Positions 1 through 7,490 of a stretch of 64,000 bases of DNA are shown in pieces. The stretch comes from CAZZKF01 sp964654995 (GTDB lineage Bacteria > Pseudomonadota > Alphaproteobacteria > CAZZKF01). The notes beneath the pieces were generated by a model. The model saw nothing but the letters and a program-made list of their open reading frames with translations. It was not told the DNA's origin and made no database searches. Location: contig CAZZKF010000001.1 of the NCBI GenBank assembly GCA_964654995.1, positions 108,986-172,985 of the forward strand, written 5' to 3'. Position numbers and translations under genes: made by a program. Numbering within the stretch: the stretch's first letter is position 1; the number at the start of each line of letters is the position of its first letter.

Positions 1-2071
1 TGCCCGAGCCCACGGCAAATTCGTAGCGCAGCAGACCGTTGAGATTCCACTTCGGTGTCTGCACCGGCCGCAGGGTGGCCCCCGGCACGATGGCCGGCAC
101 CGTCCCCACCGGCGTCTGGGCGTCGATGCTCACGCCCGGCACATCGGTCACCTTGGCGCTGATGAAGCCGGCGCCGAAGCTGAATTCCAGGCCGGCAACC
201 GGATTGGCGGTGAATTCCGCCTCGAAGCCCTTGTTCTTGGACTGGGCATTCAGGGTGAAGGTATCGAGCCCGATGATCGAGAATGCCTGATAGTTCCGGT
301 AATCGTAGTAATAGCCGGACACGTTGATCCGCGCCCGCCCGCCGGCCAGCGTCCACTTGAGGCCGCCTTCAAAGGCATCGAGCTTTTCGGGACCGTAATT
401 CATCAGCGTATCGGTGACAAACACGTCGGTCGGCAGCAACGGCGCGTTGAAGCCACCTGATTTGACGCCGCGGTTCCAGCTCACATAGACCAGCAGGTCG
501 TCGTCGGGCTTGTAGTTGAGTGCCGCCCGGGCCGACCAGTTGCCGTCGTTGCGCCGTCCCGAGAACGGGGTCACTGCATCCAGAACATCAACCGTTCCGG
601 CATCCAGGCCGCTGATCACGGTATCCGGGAACAGCGACAGGAAGTTGCGGTAATTGTGGCTTTTCTTTTCCTGAATCCAGCGAAAACCGCCGATCACCGA
701 AACCGTGCTGGTCAGGCTGTATTCCACCTGGCTGAAGATCGACCAGGTCTTGGTCTTGGTGCGGTAGGGGTTGCGGATGCCGTTGAAGCCCAGCACGTCC
801 ACAGGTGCACCCAGCAGGTCGGCCAGCCAGCCCGGGGCAAACGCACCGTTGGAATCGTTGACCGCCAGGCTCATGTAGTAAAAGCCGACCACCCAGTCGA
901 GGCGATCGGTCTGCCCCGACATCCGCAGTTCCTGCGAGAACTGGTCGGCATGCGTGGTCAGGAAGAAGTTGAAGTAATTGACCGGCGAGGCATCTGAATC
1001 CTCCATGTAGTCGCGCCGTACCGACTGAAAGTCGGTGATGCTGGTGAGCGTCGCACCGCCAAGCTCCCAATTGAGCGTACCGCTGATCCCGCGGATGCGG
1101 TTGCGGTTGTGGCCCGGGAAGTCGTAATCGCCGGCGAACACGTCGCGATTGCCGTCCGGCTCGACATAGCCGCCGAGATTGGAGTTCGGCACCCCCGGCG
1201 TCGGCGTGCTGTCGGGAAATACCGCCGAGACATATTCGAAGAAACCGGTGCGGATGTCCTGCGACGAATAACGTCCCTTGATCAGCAGGCTGACCGTATC
1301 CGAGGGCTCGAACAGAAGCTGCAGGCGCCCGGCGAAATCATTGGCATTGTTGAGACTGAGCTGCGGGCGCACCCGGTTCTCGATATAGCCGCCGCCCTGA
1401 TGAGTGGCGATTGAGACACGCGCCGAGACCTTGTCGCTGAGTGGTACGCCAACCGCGCCCTGGAACTTGAGGCGGTTGAAGCGGCCATAGCTGACACTGC
1501 CGTAGCCGTTGAAATCCTCGGTCGGTTTGCGGGTGATGTAATGGACCAGGCCGCCGGTGGCGTTGCGGCCGAACAGCGTGCCCTGGGGTCCGCGCAGGAT
1601 TTCAACCCGGTCCATGTCGAACAGCAGGAACCCGGCTGCTGACATCTGACTGACGTAGACTTCATCGACGTAGAGCGCCACCGGGCTTTCGACATTGGTG
1701 ATGAAGTCGTTGTTGGCAACGCCGCGAATGCCGATCGAGTAGTTGGCCTCGCCGTTCGGCTGGATGGTACTGACACCCGGCGCCATCGCCATGATCTCCT
1801 GGGCGCTGGTGAAGCCGAGCGCTTCGAGCTGATCGCCGGACATGGCGGTAATCGCGATGCCGACGTCCTGGAGCCGCTGTTCGCGCTTCTGGGCGGTCAC
1901 CGTGATCTCTTCCATGATCGTCGATTCCTGGGCCCGTGCGTTCTCGGTCTGCGCGTCCTCGGTCTGCCCTTCCTGGGCGTTCGGCATCGTCGGCAGGCCC
2001 GCCGCCATGACAAGCACGGCGGCTGCGCCGAGTGCCAGCCGTAACAGATAACTCCTCGTTTGATGGGTCAT
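1..2071 (-). CDS. TonB-dependent receptor, C-terminal part outside the window
   Basis: Outer-membrane, TonB-energised uptake channel; the substrate is unknown. The frame runs from an ATG at 2071 without a stop to the window edge, giving about 690 residues, so the last barrel strands are missing. A signal peptide is followed by a TonB-box-like stretch (EEITVTAQKREQRLQDV) and a plug domain with the typical IGIRGV and RVEILRGPQGTLFGRNATGG motifs, then alternating barrel strands. A GGAGG-like site lies just upstream of the ATG. It is the last gene of the leftward run that starts with the TTQ amine dehydrogenase, 67 bp after a cytochrome c gene, so it may import a substrate or cofactor for that system (inference). 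The plug style resembles the large receptor families of sphingomonads. Family call is firm, specificity is not. Confidence 0.93.
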   Translation of the reverse strand, partial: MTHQTRSYLLRLALGAAAVLVMAAGLPTMPNAQEGQTEDAQTENARAQESTIMEEITVTAQKREQRLQDVGIAITAMSGDQLEALGFTSAQEIMAMAPGVSTIQPNGEANYSIGIRGVANNDFITNVESPVALYVDEVYVSQMSAAGFLLFDMDRVEILRGPQGTLFGRNATGGLVHYITRKPTEDFNGYGSVSYGRFNRLKFQGAVGVPLSDKVSARVSIATHQGGGYIENRVRPQLSLNNANDFAGRLQLLFEPSDTVSLLIKGRYSSQDIRTGFFEYVSAVFPDSTPTPGVPNSNLGGYVEPDGNRDVFAGDYDFPGHNRNRIRGISGTLNWELGGATLTSITDFQSVRRDYMEDSDASPVNYFNFFLTTHADQFSQELRMSGQTDRLDWVVGFYYMSLAVNDSNGAFAPGWLADLLGAPVDVLGFNGIRNPYRTKTKTWSIFSQVEYSLTSTVSVIGGFRWIQEKKSHNYRNFLSLFPDTVISGLDAGTVDVLDAVTPFSGRRNDGNWSARAALNYKPDDDLLVYVSWNRGVKSGGFNAPLLPTDVFVTDTLMNYGPEKLDAFEGGLKWTLAGGRARINVSGYYYDYRNYQAFSIIGLDTFTLNAQSKNKGFEAEFTANPVAGLEFSFGAGFISAKVTDVPGVSIDAQTPVGTVPAIVPGATLRPVQTPKWNLNGLLRYEFAVGSG

Positions 2072-2138
2072 TTTTTCCTCCCTGTTTATCACTTGGGCGA
2101 CGGCAACCGAACGGCGCCGCCCCTTTGCCTGTTTCGCG

Positions 2139-2600
2139 TCATTTGCTTTCCCCCGGTTCGTTGCTGCCGAACCTCTTGTTGTTCATTGCTTCGATCAGTC
2201 GGGCGCGCATGGTTGCTGCATCCTCGATCAGCGCATGGGCGCGAAGACGCCCCACCTCTTCGGCCGTATAGGGCGTAAACCCCGGCGGAAGATGGGCGCC
2301 ATCAAAGGTCTTTAGAAGCCAGTTCACCAGTTCCGCCAGCTGGTCATCGGGCAGCGGTGCGTTGGCGACACCCGGAACCCGGACCAGAAACGCCCGGCCA
2401 CCTTCGACTGAGAGAAACCTGGCGACCTCGCCGGCCATATTGGGAGCGCCGTCAGGCGTGCCCCGGGCATCGGCCCTGTGACAGCCCTGACAATTGAGAA
2501 TCCAGTTGGTGCGGGCGCGTTCAGGCCCGGCCAGCGTGGTGCTGGCGAAGGCCACCGTCACCAAGATTGTGCCCAGAACTGCTGCGGCCCGCCCGCTCAT
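2139..2600 (-). CDS. small periplasmic c-type cytochrome (second of a pair)
   Basis: A 153-residue protein with a Sec-type signal peptide (about residues 1-24) and one haem-binding motif, CQGCH, at residues 37-41; Met55 is a candidate sixth ligand. It should be an electron carrier in the periplasm. Its ATG overlaps the stop of the preceding cytochrome gene by four bases (ATGA), which indicates translational coupling, and both follow the TTQ amine dehydrogenase light-chain gene. The likely role is to accept electrons from the dehydrogenase, in place of or next to an amicyanin, which is not encoded here (inference). It is much too short to be the di-haem enzyme MauG. Confidence 0.85.
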   Translation of the reverse strand: MSGRAAAVLGTILVTVAFASTTLAGPERARTNWILNCQGCHRADARGTPDGAPNMAGEVARFLSVEGGRAFLVRVPGVANAPLPDDQLAELVNWLLKTFDGAHLPPGFTPYTAEEVGRLRAHALIEDAATMRARLIEAMNNKRFGSNEPGESK

Positions 2601-3094
2601 TGGCCGTCTCCCGGCGCGGCAAAGACGGCCGCGCGCATGTGCAGCGCTGTGCGCCCGTCCGCTTTCGGGTGCCGGGCCAGTGTCTGTTTCACTTCCTCAG
2701 TTGTGAACCGTTGCCAGTCCGCAGGCAGGCTCGTGGCATTGAGCGTTGCCAGGACATGATTGAGAACGCTGGCGATTCCGCCCGCGTCCAGGGCCGCGCC
2801 CTGGGCCGGCATGACATTGCGATAGGTCTGGCCCTGCACGTCGATGGTGCCGGCGAGACCATGGGCGACGACGGTGATCAGGTAGCGGCGTCCGACCTCG
2901 GTTGTGGCCAGCGGGCCCAGGCGCCCGGCCAGCGGCGGAAAGACACCGGGCACGCCGGCGCCGTCCGCCAGATGGCAGGCGGCGCAGCGTTGATAAAGGG
3001 TGGCACCGGCATCCTCGCCGGCGAGCGCGGGGATCGCCACGGTCGCAGCCAAGGCCAAAAACACCAGTCCTGTGCGCAGACAGCCGGGCATCAC
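2597..3094 (-). CDS. small periplasmic c-type cytochrome (first of a pair)
   Basis: A 165-residue class I cytochrome c. Residues 1-25 form a signal peptide, CAACH at 37-41 binds haem covalently, and the YRNVMP segment with Met95 fits the usual axial methionine loop. The gene begins only three bases after the stop of the TTQ light-chain gene and overlaps the next cytochrome gene by four bases, so the set is clearly one operon. A role as electron acceptor for the amine dehydrogenase is inferred from position. In many mau operons this place is taken by the blue copper protein amicyanin and cytochrome genes further on. Confidence 0.87.
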   Translation of the reverse strand: MMPGCLRTGLVFLALAATVAIPALAGEDAGATLYQRCAACHLADGAGVPGVFPPLAGRLGPLATTEVGRRYLITVVAHGLAGTIDVQGQTYRNVMPAQGAALDAGGIASVLNHVLATLNATSLPADWQRFTTEEVKQTLARHPKADGRTALHMRAAVFAAPGDGQ

Positions 3095-3097
3095 CGC

Positions 3098-3643
3098 TTA
3101 ACCGTCTTTCATGGCGACGCCGAGGAGCACGGCGCTGGAGCAGGTATAGACATTGCTCTTGGTGCCCAGGCACCAGTTGATGTCATTGTTCGACTGCGGG
3201 CGCACCATCGGGCGTTCGCCCTCGTTGCGATTGCACAGGCAGCGCCCGCAACTGGTGCGGCCACAGCAGTCGTTGTACGAAATGATGTAGGCCTTGCCGT
3301 CGGCCGGGTTCTGACAGGTGCCGATCCAGGTGATCGGCGACATCTCGGTCCCCGGCGGGCAGGCGTTGTGGGCGCCGCCGCAGCATGAGCACAGGTATCC
3401 GTCCATGGCGCAGTAGCGCCAGTAGTCGCAGCTCGTCGGATCGCCGGGGTCTTCGGGGTTGCCGGTGGTTTGCGGCGCCACGCCAGGATAGGCGCTGCGA
3501 TTGCTGCTGGCCCGGGCGATGGGAAGGGCTGGCAGGGTGCTGCCCACCAGCGCCCCGCCGAGGGTGGCCAGCAGGCTGCGCCGCGAGGTGCCGCGGGCCA
3601 GCCCCCGCATCCATTTTTCGCTCAACCGGTCAAACCGTGCCAT
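3098..3643 (-). CDS. mauA: TTQ amine dehydrogenase light (small) chain, MauA/AauA family
   Basis: Catalytic subunit that carries tryptophan tryptophylquinone and oxidises primary amines to aldehyde and ammonia in the periplasm. The 181-residue product has a long leader with a twin-arginine motif (Arg21-Arg22), then the cysteine-rich domain (SCDYWRYC, GYLCSCCGG, NDCCGRTSCGRC). Trp106 and Trp157 are 51 residues apart, exactly as the TTQ-forming Trp57 and Trp108 of the Paracoccus enzyme; Asp81 and Asp125 align with its Asp32 and Asp76. The Thr122 position appears to be Ser169. The ATG at 3643 is chosen because of a GGAG site and because it gives a Tat leader at the right place; it overlaps the mauD end by 14 bp. 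The CNRNEGERP loop looks more like methylamine than aralkylamine dehydrogenase, but substrate cannot be decided. Confidence 0.95.
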   Translation of the reverse strand: MARFDRLSEKWMRGLARGTSRRSLLATLGGALVGSTLPALPIARASSNRSAYPGVAPQTTGNPEDPGDPTSCDYWRYCAMDGYLCSCCGGAHNACPPGTEMSPITWIGTCQNPADGKAYIISYNDCCGRTSCGRCLCNRNEGERPMVRPQSNNDINWCLGTKSNVYTCSSAVLLGVAMKDG

Positions 3644-4298
3644 GGGCTGCTCCATCCTTGATCTTGGCTGCCGCGCGCCGGTTCGGCCCGGTTCCGGACG
3701 GGCGCGTCGCGTCGCGCAAATAATCCTGCAGCGAGGTGACACCGCGGGCCTGTGCCTCGAACAGGCTTTCGATCTGTTCGCGGGTATTGACCAGGCCAAG
3801 CGCGGCAATCGCGCCATCGGCACCGATCAACACCGCATAGGGAAGCTGGGCGATGCCGAGGCCGCGGCCCAGACTTTCCGAAAGCACATAACGGTCGCGG
3901 GGCAGGCTCGCGCGGGCGACAAAACGCGCGTGTTCCTGCACCTCGCCGTCGCTGGCGTAGAGCACATCCAGCCAGCCGGCCTCGGCCCGCTCGATCGAGC
4001 GCAGCACGGGGAGCAGTGTCTTGCATACCGGGCACAGGGGACTGAGAAAGAAGATCAGCGTGCTGCGCCCGTCTTCGCGGGTGCCGCCAAGCGTCAACCG
4101 ACGCCCCGACAGGGTCTCCAGAGCCAATTCCGGCGCCGTCTCGCCAACCTTGAGCCGCTTGTTGATGCTGAGCGCACCGGCCGGTGCCACACGCTCGTAA
4201 AGAACGCCGATCTGGCGGGCCAGCGCGACACAGACCACGGTCAGCACCAGAACCACCAGCCACAACACGATTTGCGAAGCGATCAGATAATCAGGCAT
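3630..4298 (-). CDS. mauD: MauD-like membrane-anchored thioredoxin-fold protein
   Basis: 222 residues: one N-terminal membrane segment (about residues 5-27), then a thioredoxin-like domain in the periplasm with a CPVC redox motif at residues 89-92. MauD proteins are needed to form the many disulfides of the TTQ light chain and so for its stability. The gene overlaps mauE by 8 bp and mauA by 14 bp, the same E-D-A order as in known mau and aau clusters. The call rests on fold, motif and order together; a lone thioredoxin-like protein would not be so specific. Confidence 0.92.
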   Translation of the reverse strand: MPDYLIASQIVLWLVVLVLTVVCVALARQIGVLYERVAPAGALSINKRLKVGETAPELALETLSGRRLTLGGTREDGRSTLIFFLSPLCPVCKTLLPVLRSIERAEAGWLDVLYASDGEVQEHARFVARASLPRDRYVLSESLGRGLGIAQLPYAVLIGADGAIAALGLVNTREQIESLFEAQARGVTSLQDYLRDATRPSGTGPNRRAAAKIKDGAAHGTV

Positions 4299-4860
4299 CG
4301 GCTGGCGCCTCCCTGTCCCGGGGTGCGGGCCGCATCGCCGTGTGATTGGCGAGCACGAGCTCGATGGCCACGTAAAGCACCGCCAGCGCTGCCACTGCCG
4401 CCAGCCCGTTGATATGATCGAACAGACTCAAAGTCCGCCCATCGGGTGTCATGCCGGCCGCACCCGCCAGCCCGATCAGCAGGGCGAGCCGCACCAGATG
4501 CCAGAAACTGATGCCGGACCCGCGCCGGGCCAGCGAGCAGCCGCAGTCGATGGTCGTGCGCCCGCGCGCCAGATTGATGGCGATGGCGAGGAAGTAGAGG
4601 GCGAACAGCCCGGCCGCGGACATTCCTCCGGCGGCGGCAGCGCCGGGCAGAAGCAGGGCGAAAGCCACACTCGCCTCGGCCAGTGGCAGTATCGTTGCGA
4701 AGGGCCTGGCCAGGCGCGCCGGCAGCAGGCGGTAGGCGGCCACCGTGCCGGTGAACGCAATGCGCATGCGGGCCTTGTGTGCGGCGCTGGCCAGCAACAG
4801 GCCGGCCAGGAACAACCGGGCAGCCTCGTTTAGAAGTGGATCGATACTTATTTGCACCAT
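4291..4860 (-). CDS. mauE: MauE-like integral membrane protein
   Basis: 189 residues with four to five hydrophobic segments (about 12-29, 55-75, 82-98, 120-137, 149-168) and a CGC pair at residues 106-108. This matches MauE, the membrane partner of MauD in maturation and disulfide formation of the TTQ light chain. It starts 11 bp after the heavy-chain stop and overlaps mauD by 8 bp. The ribosome-binding site is weak, so translation may be coupled to the gene before it. Annotation follows from gene order and topology as well as sequence. Confidence 0.9.
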   Translation of the reverse strand: MVQISIDPLLNEAARLFLAGLLLASAAHKARMRIAFTGTVAAYRLLPARLARPFATILPLAEASVAFALLLPGAAAAGGMSAAGLFALYFLAIAINLARGRTTIDCGCSLARRGSGISFWHLVRLALLIGLAGAAGMTPDGRTLSLFDHINGLAAVAALAVLYVAIELVLANHTAMRPAPRDREAPADA

Positions 4861-4871
4861 CGGGCACAGCT

Positions 4872-6023
4872 CTATTTCACCGAGTAGAGCGCGTAGGGCG
4901 AGTCGGCAAGGCCACCGCCGATGCCGCGCAGCCAGGCGCCGGAGGCGGCGTCATAGACGTCCAGATCCATCTCGGCATTGACCACCACCAGGTAAGCGGG
5001 TGTGCTGCTCGTCGCCTCGATCGAAATGCCCCAGGTCTTGAGCGGAATGCGCGCCACACGGGCACGGGTCTTGGGATCGAACACCCAGACCTCGCTGCCG
5101 CCGTCCTTGTGGCTGCCCTCGTGGCCGTTTTCGTGCATCAGCACATAGAGCCGGCCGGCCTTGTCGCCGGTCACCACCTGCCAGCCGCCGGGGCGCCAGT
5201 TGCTCTGGCGCTCGGCCGCGCTGACCAGTGGCCAGGCGTCTTGAACCTCGGCGAATTTTCCCGACAGGTCGATGGGCCGGACATTGCCGGTAAAGGTCGG
5301 AAAATAGGCGATGCCGTCGATCACCGCCGTCTTCATGAACAGGGCGTCATTGTCGATATCGTTGAACGGCGCGCTGACCTTGCGGTCTGCCACCTTGCCG
5401 GCACCATCGAGCGCGAAGCTGACCAGCGTGCCGTTGCCGCACAGGCTTGAGAAGCCATGCGCGCCGGTGGGGTAGAGCAGGGCACACCCCGGCATCGGAA
5501 TCTCGCCCAGCACCTTGCGGCCAACAAGATCGACGACGGTCACCGAGGCTGCCGGCGTGAAATTGAAAACCAGGCCGAAACGCTCGTCATTGGTGAGCGC
5601 GAAAGAAGCCTTTTGTGTCACGAACTGACCGCGCTTGCCGCCCGGCAGGATCACCTCGCCGGTCTTTTTCAGCGTCGCCTTGTCATAGATCGTCAGAACG
5701 TCGGTGCGTGCCCCGTCAATACCGCGGGCATAGAAGCTCTCGGCCACATAAAGCTCGGGCCGCGTGCGGGCGGCCCGAAAGGTGGCCATCTGACCGGCGC
5801 CAATCGCCCCTTTGTAATGGTGGGTCTCGGCCCCGGGATCGATGATCACGACACGCCCGGCCACCAGCGACGGGAAGTTCATGTCATGAACGAACATCCA
5901 GCGATCCGGGTAGCTGGCGGTGAGCGTCTTGACGTTGGGCGTTGGTTCCGGCGCCAGTTCAGCCCGGGCACCGAGCGACAGGCTGCCGATCAGCGCAATC
6001 AAGGCAATACGGATGATGGTCAA
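4872..6023 (-). CDS. mauB: TTQ amine dehydrogenase heavy (large) chain, MauB/AauB family
   Basis: Periplasmic seven-bladed beta-propeller subunit that pairs with the TTQ light chain as a heterotetramer and shapes the amine channel. Family motifs visible include FVHDMNFPS, RGKRGQFVT-like and DVYDAASGAWLRGI near the C-terminus. I prefer the TTG start at 6023 because GGGAGGGAG lies directly upstream and a compact signal peptide (MTIIRIALIALIGSLSLGARA-type) follows. The in-frame ATG at 6074 has no ribosome-binding site and sits only seven bases from the first operator-like repeat; it would add 17 polar residues. The product is about 383 residues, close to the family's usual 380-430. First gene of the operon; its upstream region holds four repeated sites. 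Confidence 0.93.
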   Translation of the reverse strand: MTIIRIALIALIGSLSLGARAELAPEPTPNVKTLTASYPDRWMFVHDMNFPSLVAGRVVIIDPGAETHHYKGAIGAGQMATFRAARTRPELYVAESFYARGIDGARTDVLTIYDKATLKKTGEVILPGGKRGQFVTQKASFALTNDERFGLVFNFTPAASVTVVDLVGRKVLGEIPMPGCALLYPTGAHGFSSLCGNGTLVSFALDGAGKVADRKVSAPFNDIDNDALFMKTAVIDGIAYFPTFTGNVRPIDLSGKFAEVQDAWPLVSAAERQSNWRPGGWQVVTGDKAGRLYVLMHENGHEGSHKDGGSEVWVFDPKTRARVARIPLKTWGISIEATSSTPAYLVVVNAEMDLDVYDAASGAWLRGIGGGLADSPYALYSVK

Positions 6024-6080
6024 TCTTCCACTCCCTCCCCGCGAGGAATTCGCCCCTTTTTTCGGAGCTTGCATCCGGTA

Positions 6081-6159
6081 TAGGACACGCGTCCACGCCT
6101 GGAAATAGGACTTTCGTCTAAAATAGGACTTTCGTCCGTCCTAAATAGGACTATCGTCC
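6081..6159. promoter_or_regulatory. four direct repeats of TAGGAC-N3-CGTCC, likely operator array
   Basis: Four 14-bp copies lie at 6081-6094 (TAGGACACGCGTCC), 6106-6119 (TAGGACTTTCGTCT), 6124-6137 (TAGGACTTTCGTCC) and 6146-6159 (TAGGACTATCGTCC). Each has GGAC and GTCC arms around four bases, i.e. a dyad typical of a dimeric regulator, and start-to-start spacing is 25, 18 and 22 bp. They sit directly before the mauB-like gene and downstream of the tetR-like gene. I infer that they control the amine dehydrogenase operon; the nearby TetR protein is the first candidate ligand-responsive regulator. Confidence 0.7.
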
Positions 6160-6310
6160 AATTCGGTATCACTCCGGATGGCGGTCTGTCAACCAAGGGC
6201 GCCGGCAGGGCCGGCGCCAGCGCCAGGATGATGTGGGAGCATGCGGGAAAGCGTGCGTCTGGGACGGCCTGTGGCGGCTTTGGGTCAACGAGCGGACGCC
6301 GGTGGGGCGA

Positions 6311-6997
6311 TCAGCTCAGGGCGCGGGCGAGAAAGGATGCCGGGTCCGGGAGGGCATCGAGGTCTTCGGTGCGGGCGCTTCGGACCAGATCCAGAAAGGC
6401 CTTGGCGGCGATATTGAAGGTGGCGGCGGCGCGGTTGCGCCAGACCCGTTCATAGCCGACGAAGACGGTCATGCCTTCGATCGAGGCCGAGACGAAGAGC
6501 GCAATGACTTCGCAGGCCTCGGATGACAGGGCCGGATTGATGCGGCCGATCAGGTCGACGAAGACCGCGCGTTCCTTGGCATAGACATATTCCATGCCCT
6601 CGGCGGCTACCGGATCGTGATTGGCCAGCACCCACAGCTCGGGGAAGAAGTAGGTCGTTTCCTTCGTTGTCAGGTCCTCCATGATGAACCGGACGATGGC
6701 CTCGAACTGCTCTTCGGGCGACAGCGAGGGGTCCGCCATGATGGCATCGAAATCCTCGATATAGCCCTGAATGACCGCGTCCATGAGGTCGTGAAGCAGT
6801 GCCTGCTTGTTGGAATAGTAGTAGGACAGATTGCCGACCGTCATGCCGCAGCGAGCGGCGATCTTGCGCATGGTCAGGCTGTGATAACCCTCTTCGATGA
6901 AGATGTCGCGGGCCGCATGCAGGATTTCGGTCACCCGCTGTCGGCCCTTTGGCGAGGTCGCCCGCTCGTGACGGCGCTGGAGTTTCAGTCTGCGCAT
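6311..6997 (-). CDS. TetR/AcrR family transcriptional regulator
   Basis: 228 residues. Residues about 22-75 form the TetR DNA-binding domain with a helix-turn-helix (TMRKIAARCGMTVGNLSYYY); the rest is an all-helical ligand and dimer domain with a PF13972-like look (TETR, FFPELWVLANHD). It is transcribed in the same direction as the amine dehydrogenase operon, whose repeated sites begin 152 bp after its stop. A control of that operon by amines or aldehydes is an inference from position. A separate 13-bp palindrome lies before this gene and may serve autoregulation. Confidence 0.9.
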   Translation of the reverse strand: MRRLKLQRRHERATSPKGRQRVTEILHAARDIFIEEGYHSLTMRKIAARCGMTVGNLSYYYSNKQALLHDLMDAVIQGYIEDFDAIMADPSLSPEEQFEAIVRFIMEDLTTKETTYFFPELWVLANHDPVAAEGMEYVYAKERAVFVDLIGRINPALSSEACEVIALFVSASIEGMTVFVGYERVWRNRAAATFNIAAKAFLDLVRSARTEDLDALPDPASFLARALS

Positions 6998-7040
6998 GAT
7001 CGAGACCCGTCCTTCCTCGGCCCCCCTGTTCTAAATAGCC

Positions 7041-7053
7041 AACCGGTCCGGTT
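7041..7053. promoter_or_regulatory. 13-bp palindrome upstream of the TetR gene
   Basis: AACCGG-T-CCGGTT is a perfect inverted repeat centred 50 bp upstream of the TetR start. ACCGG half-sites of this kind are common TetR-family operators, so autoregulation is plausible. It differs from the GGAC-N4-GTCC sites at 6081-6159, so one protein may not bind both. Confidence 0.4.
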
Positions 7054-7217
7054 AAGGAAAGCCCCCACCACATCCGCCGCGCGGGCCGGGCATGCCGGCG
7101 TCCGGATTTCAAGCCCGTCTGATCCCGGTTAAGGCAGGCCAGCGAAAATCGGTGTATGATTAAGTGTTTGGTTTCATCTGGTATCCATGAAACTGATCTG
7201 GAAACGGAGGATGAACC

Positions 7218-7478
7218 ATGAAACTCAATATCAAGGCACTGGCGCTGGCCTGCGGTATCATCTGGGGTCTGTCGCTGCTGGTGATCGCCTGGTGGCTGAT
7301 GCTTCTCGGCCAGACGGGTGATGGCTCGAGCCTGCTGGAGCGCGTTTACGTCGGCTACGAGTTCTCGCTGGTCGGCAGCTTCATCGGGTTGGTCTGGGGC
7401 TTCGTTGACGGCCTCATCGGCGGTGCCATCTTCGCCTGGATCTACAACAAGCTGGTCGACAGCTTCGCCAGTGAATGA
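7218..7478 (+). CDS. small two-helix membrane protein (holin-like family)
   Basis: An 86-residue protein with two clear membrane segments (about residues 7-31 and 48-75) and short polar ends. A CGGAGG site lies seven bases before the ATG. Proteins of this type are often labelled 'bacteriophage holin' in databases, but no phage gene is near, so I treat it as a conserved membrane protein of unknown role. It stands alone between the divergently placed TetR gene and a convergent FAD oxidoreductase gene. Confidence 0.75.
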   Translation: MKLNIKALALACGIIWGLSLLVIAWWLMLLGQTGDGSSLLERVYVGYEFSLVGSFIGLVWGFVDGLIGGAIFAWIYNKLVDSFASE

Positions 7479-7490
7479 CGCCTGGCGCGC

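Noticed and set aside
7218..7478. Prophage remnant suggested by a holin-like protein
   Set aside because: No other phage gene, integrase, att-like repeat or composition change nearby; the family is common outside phages.
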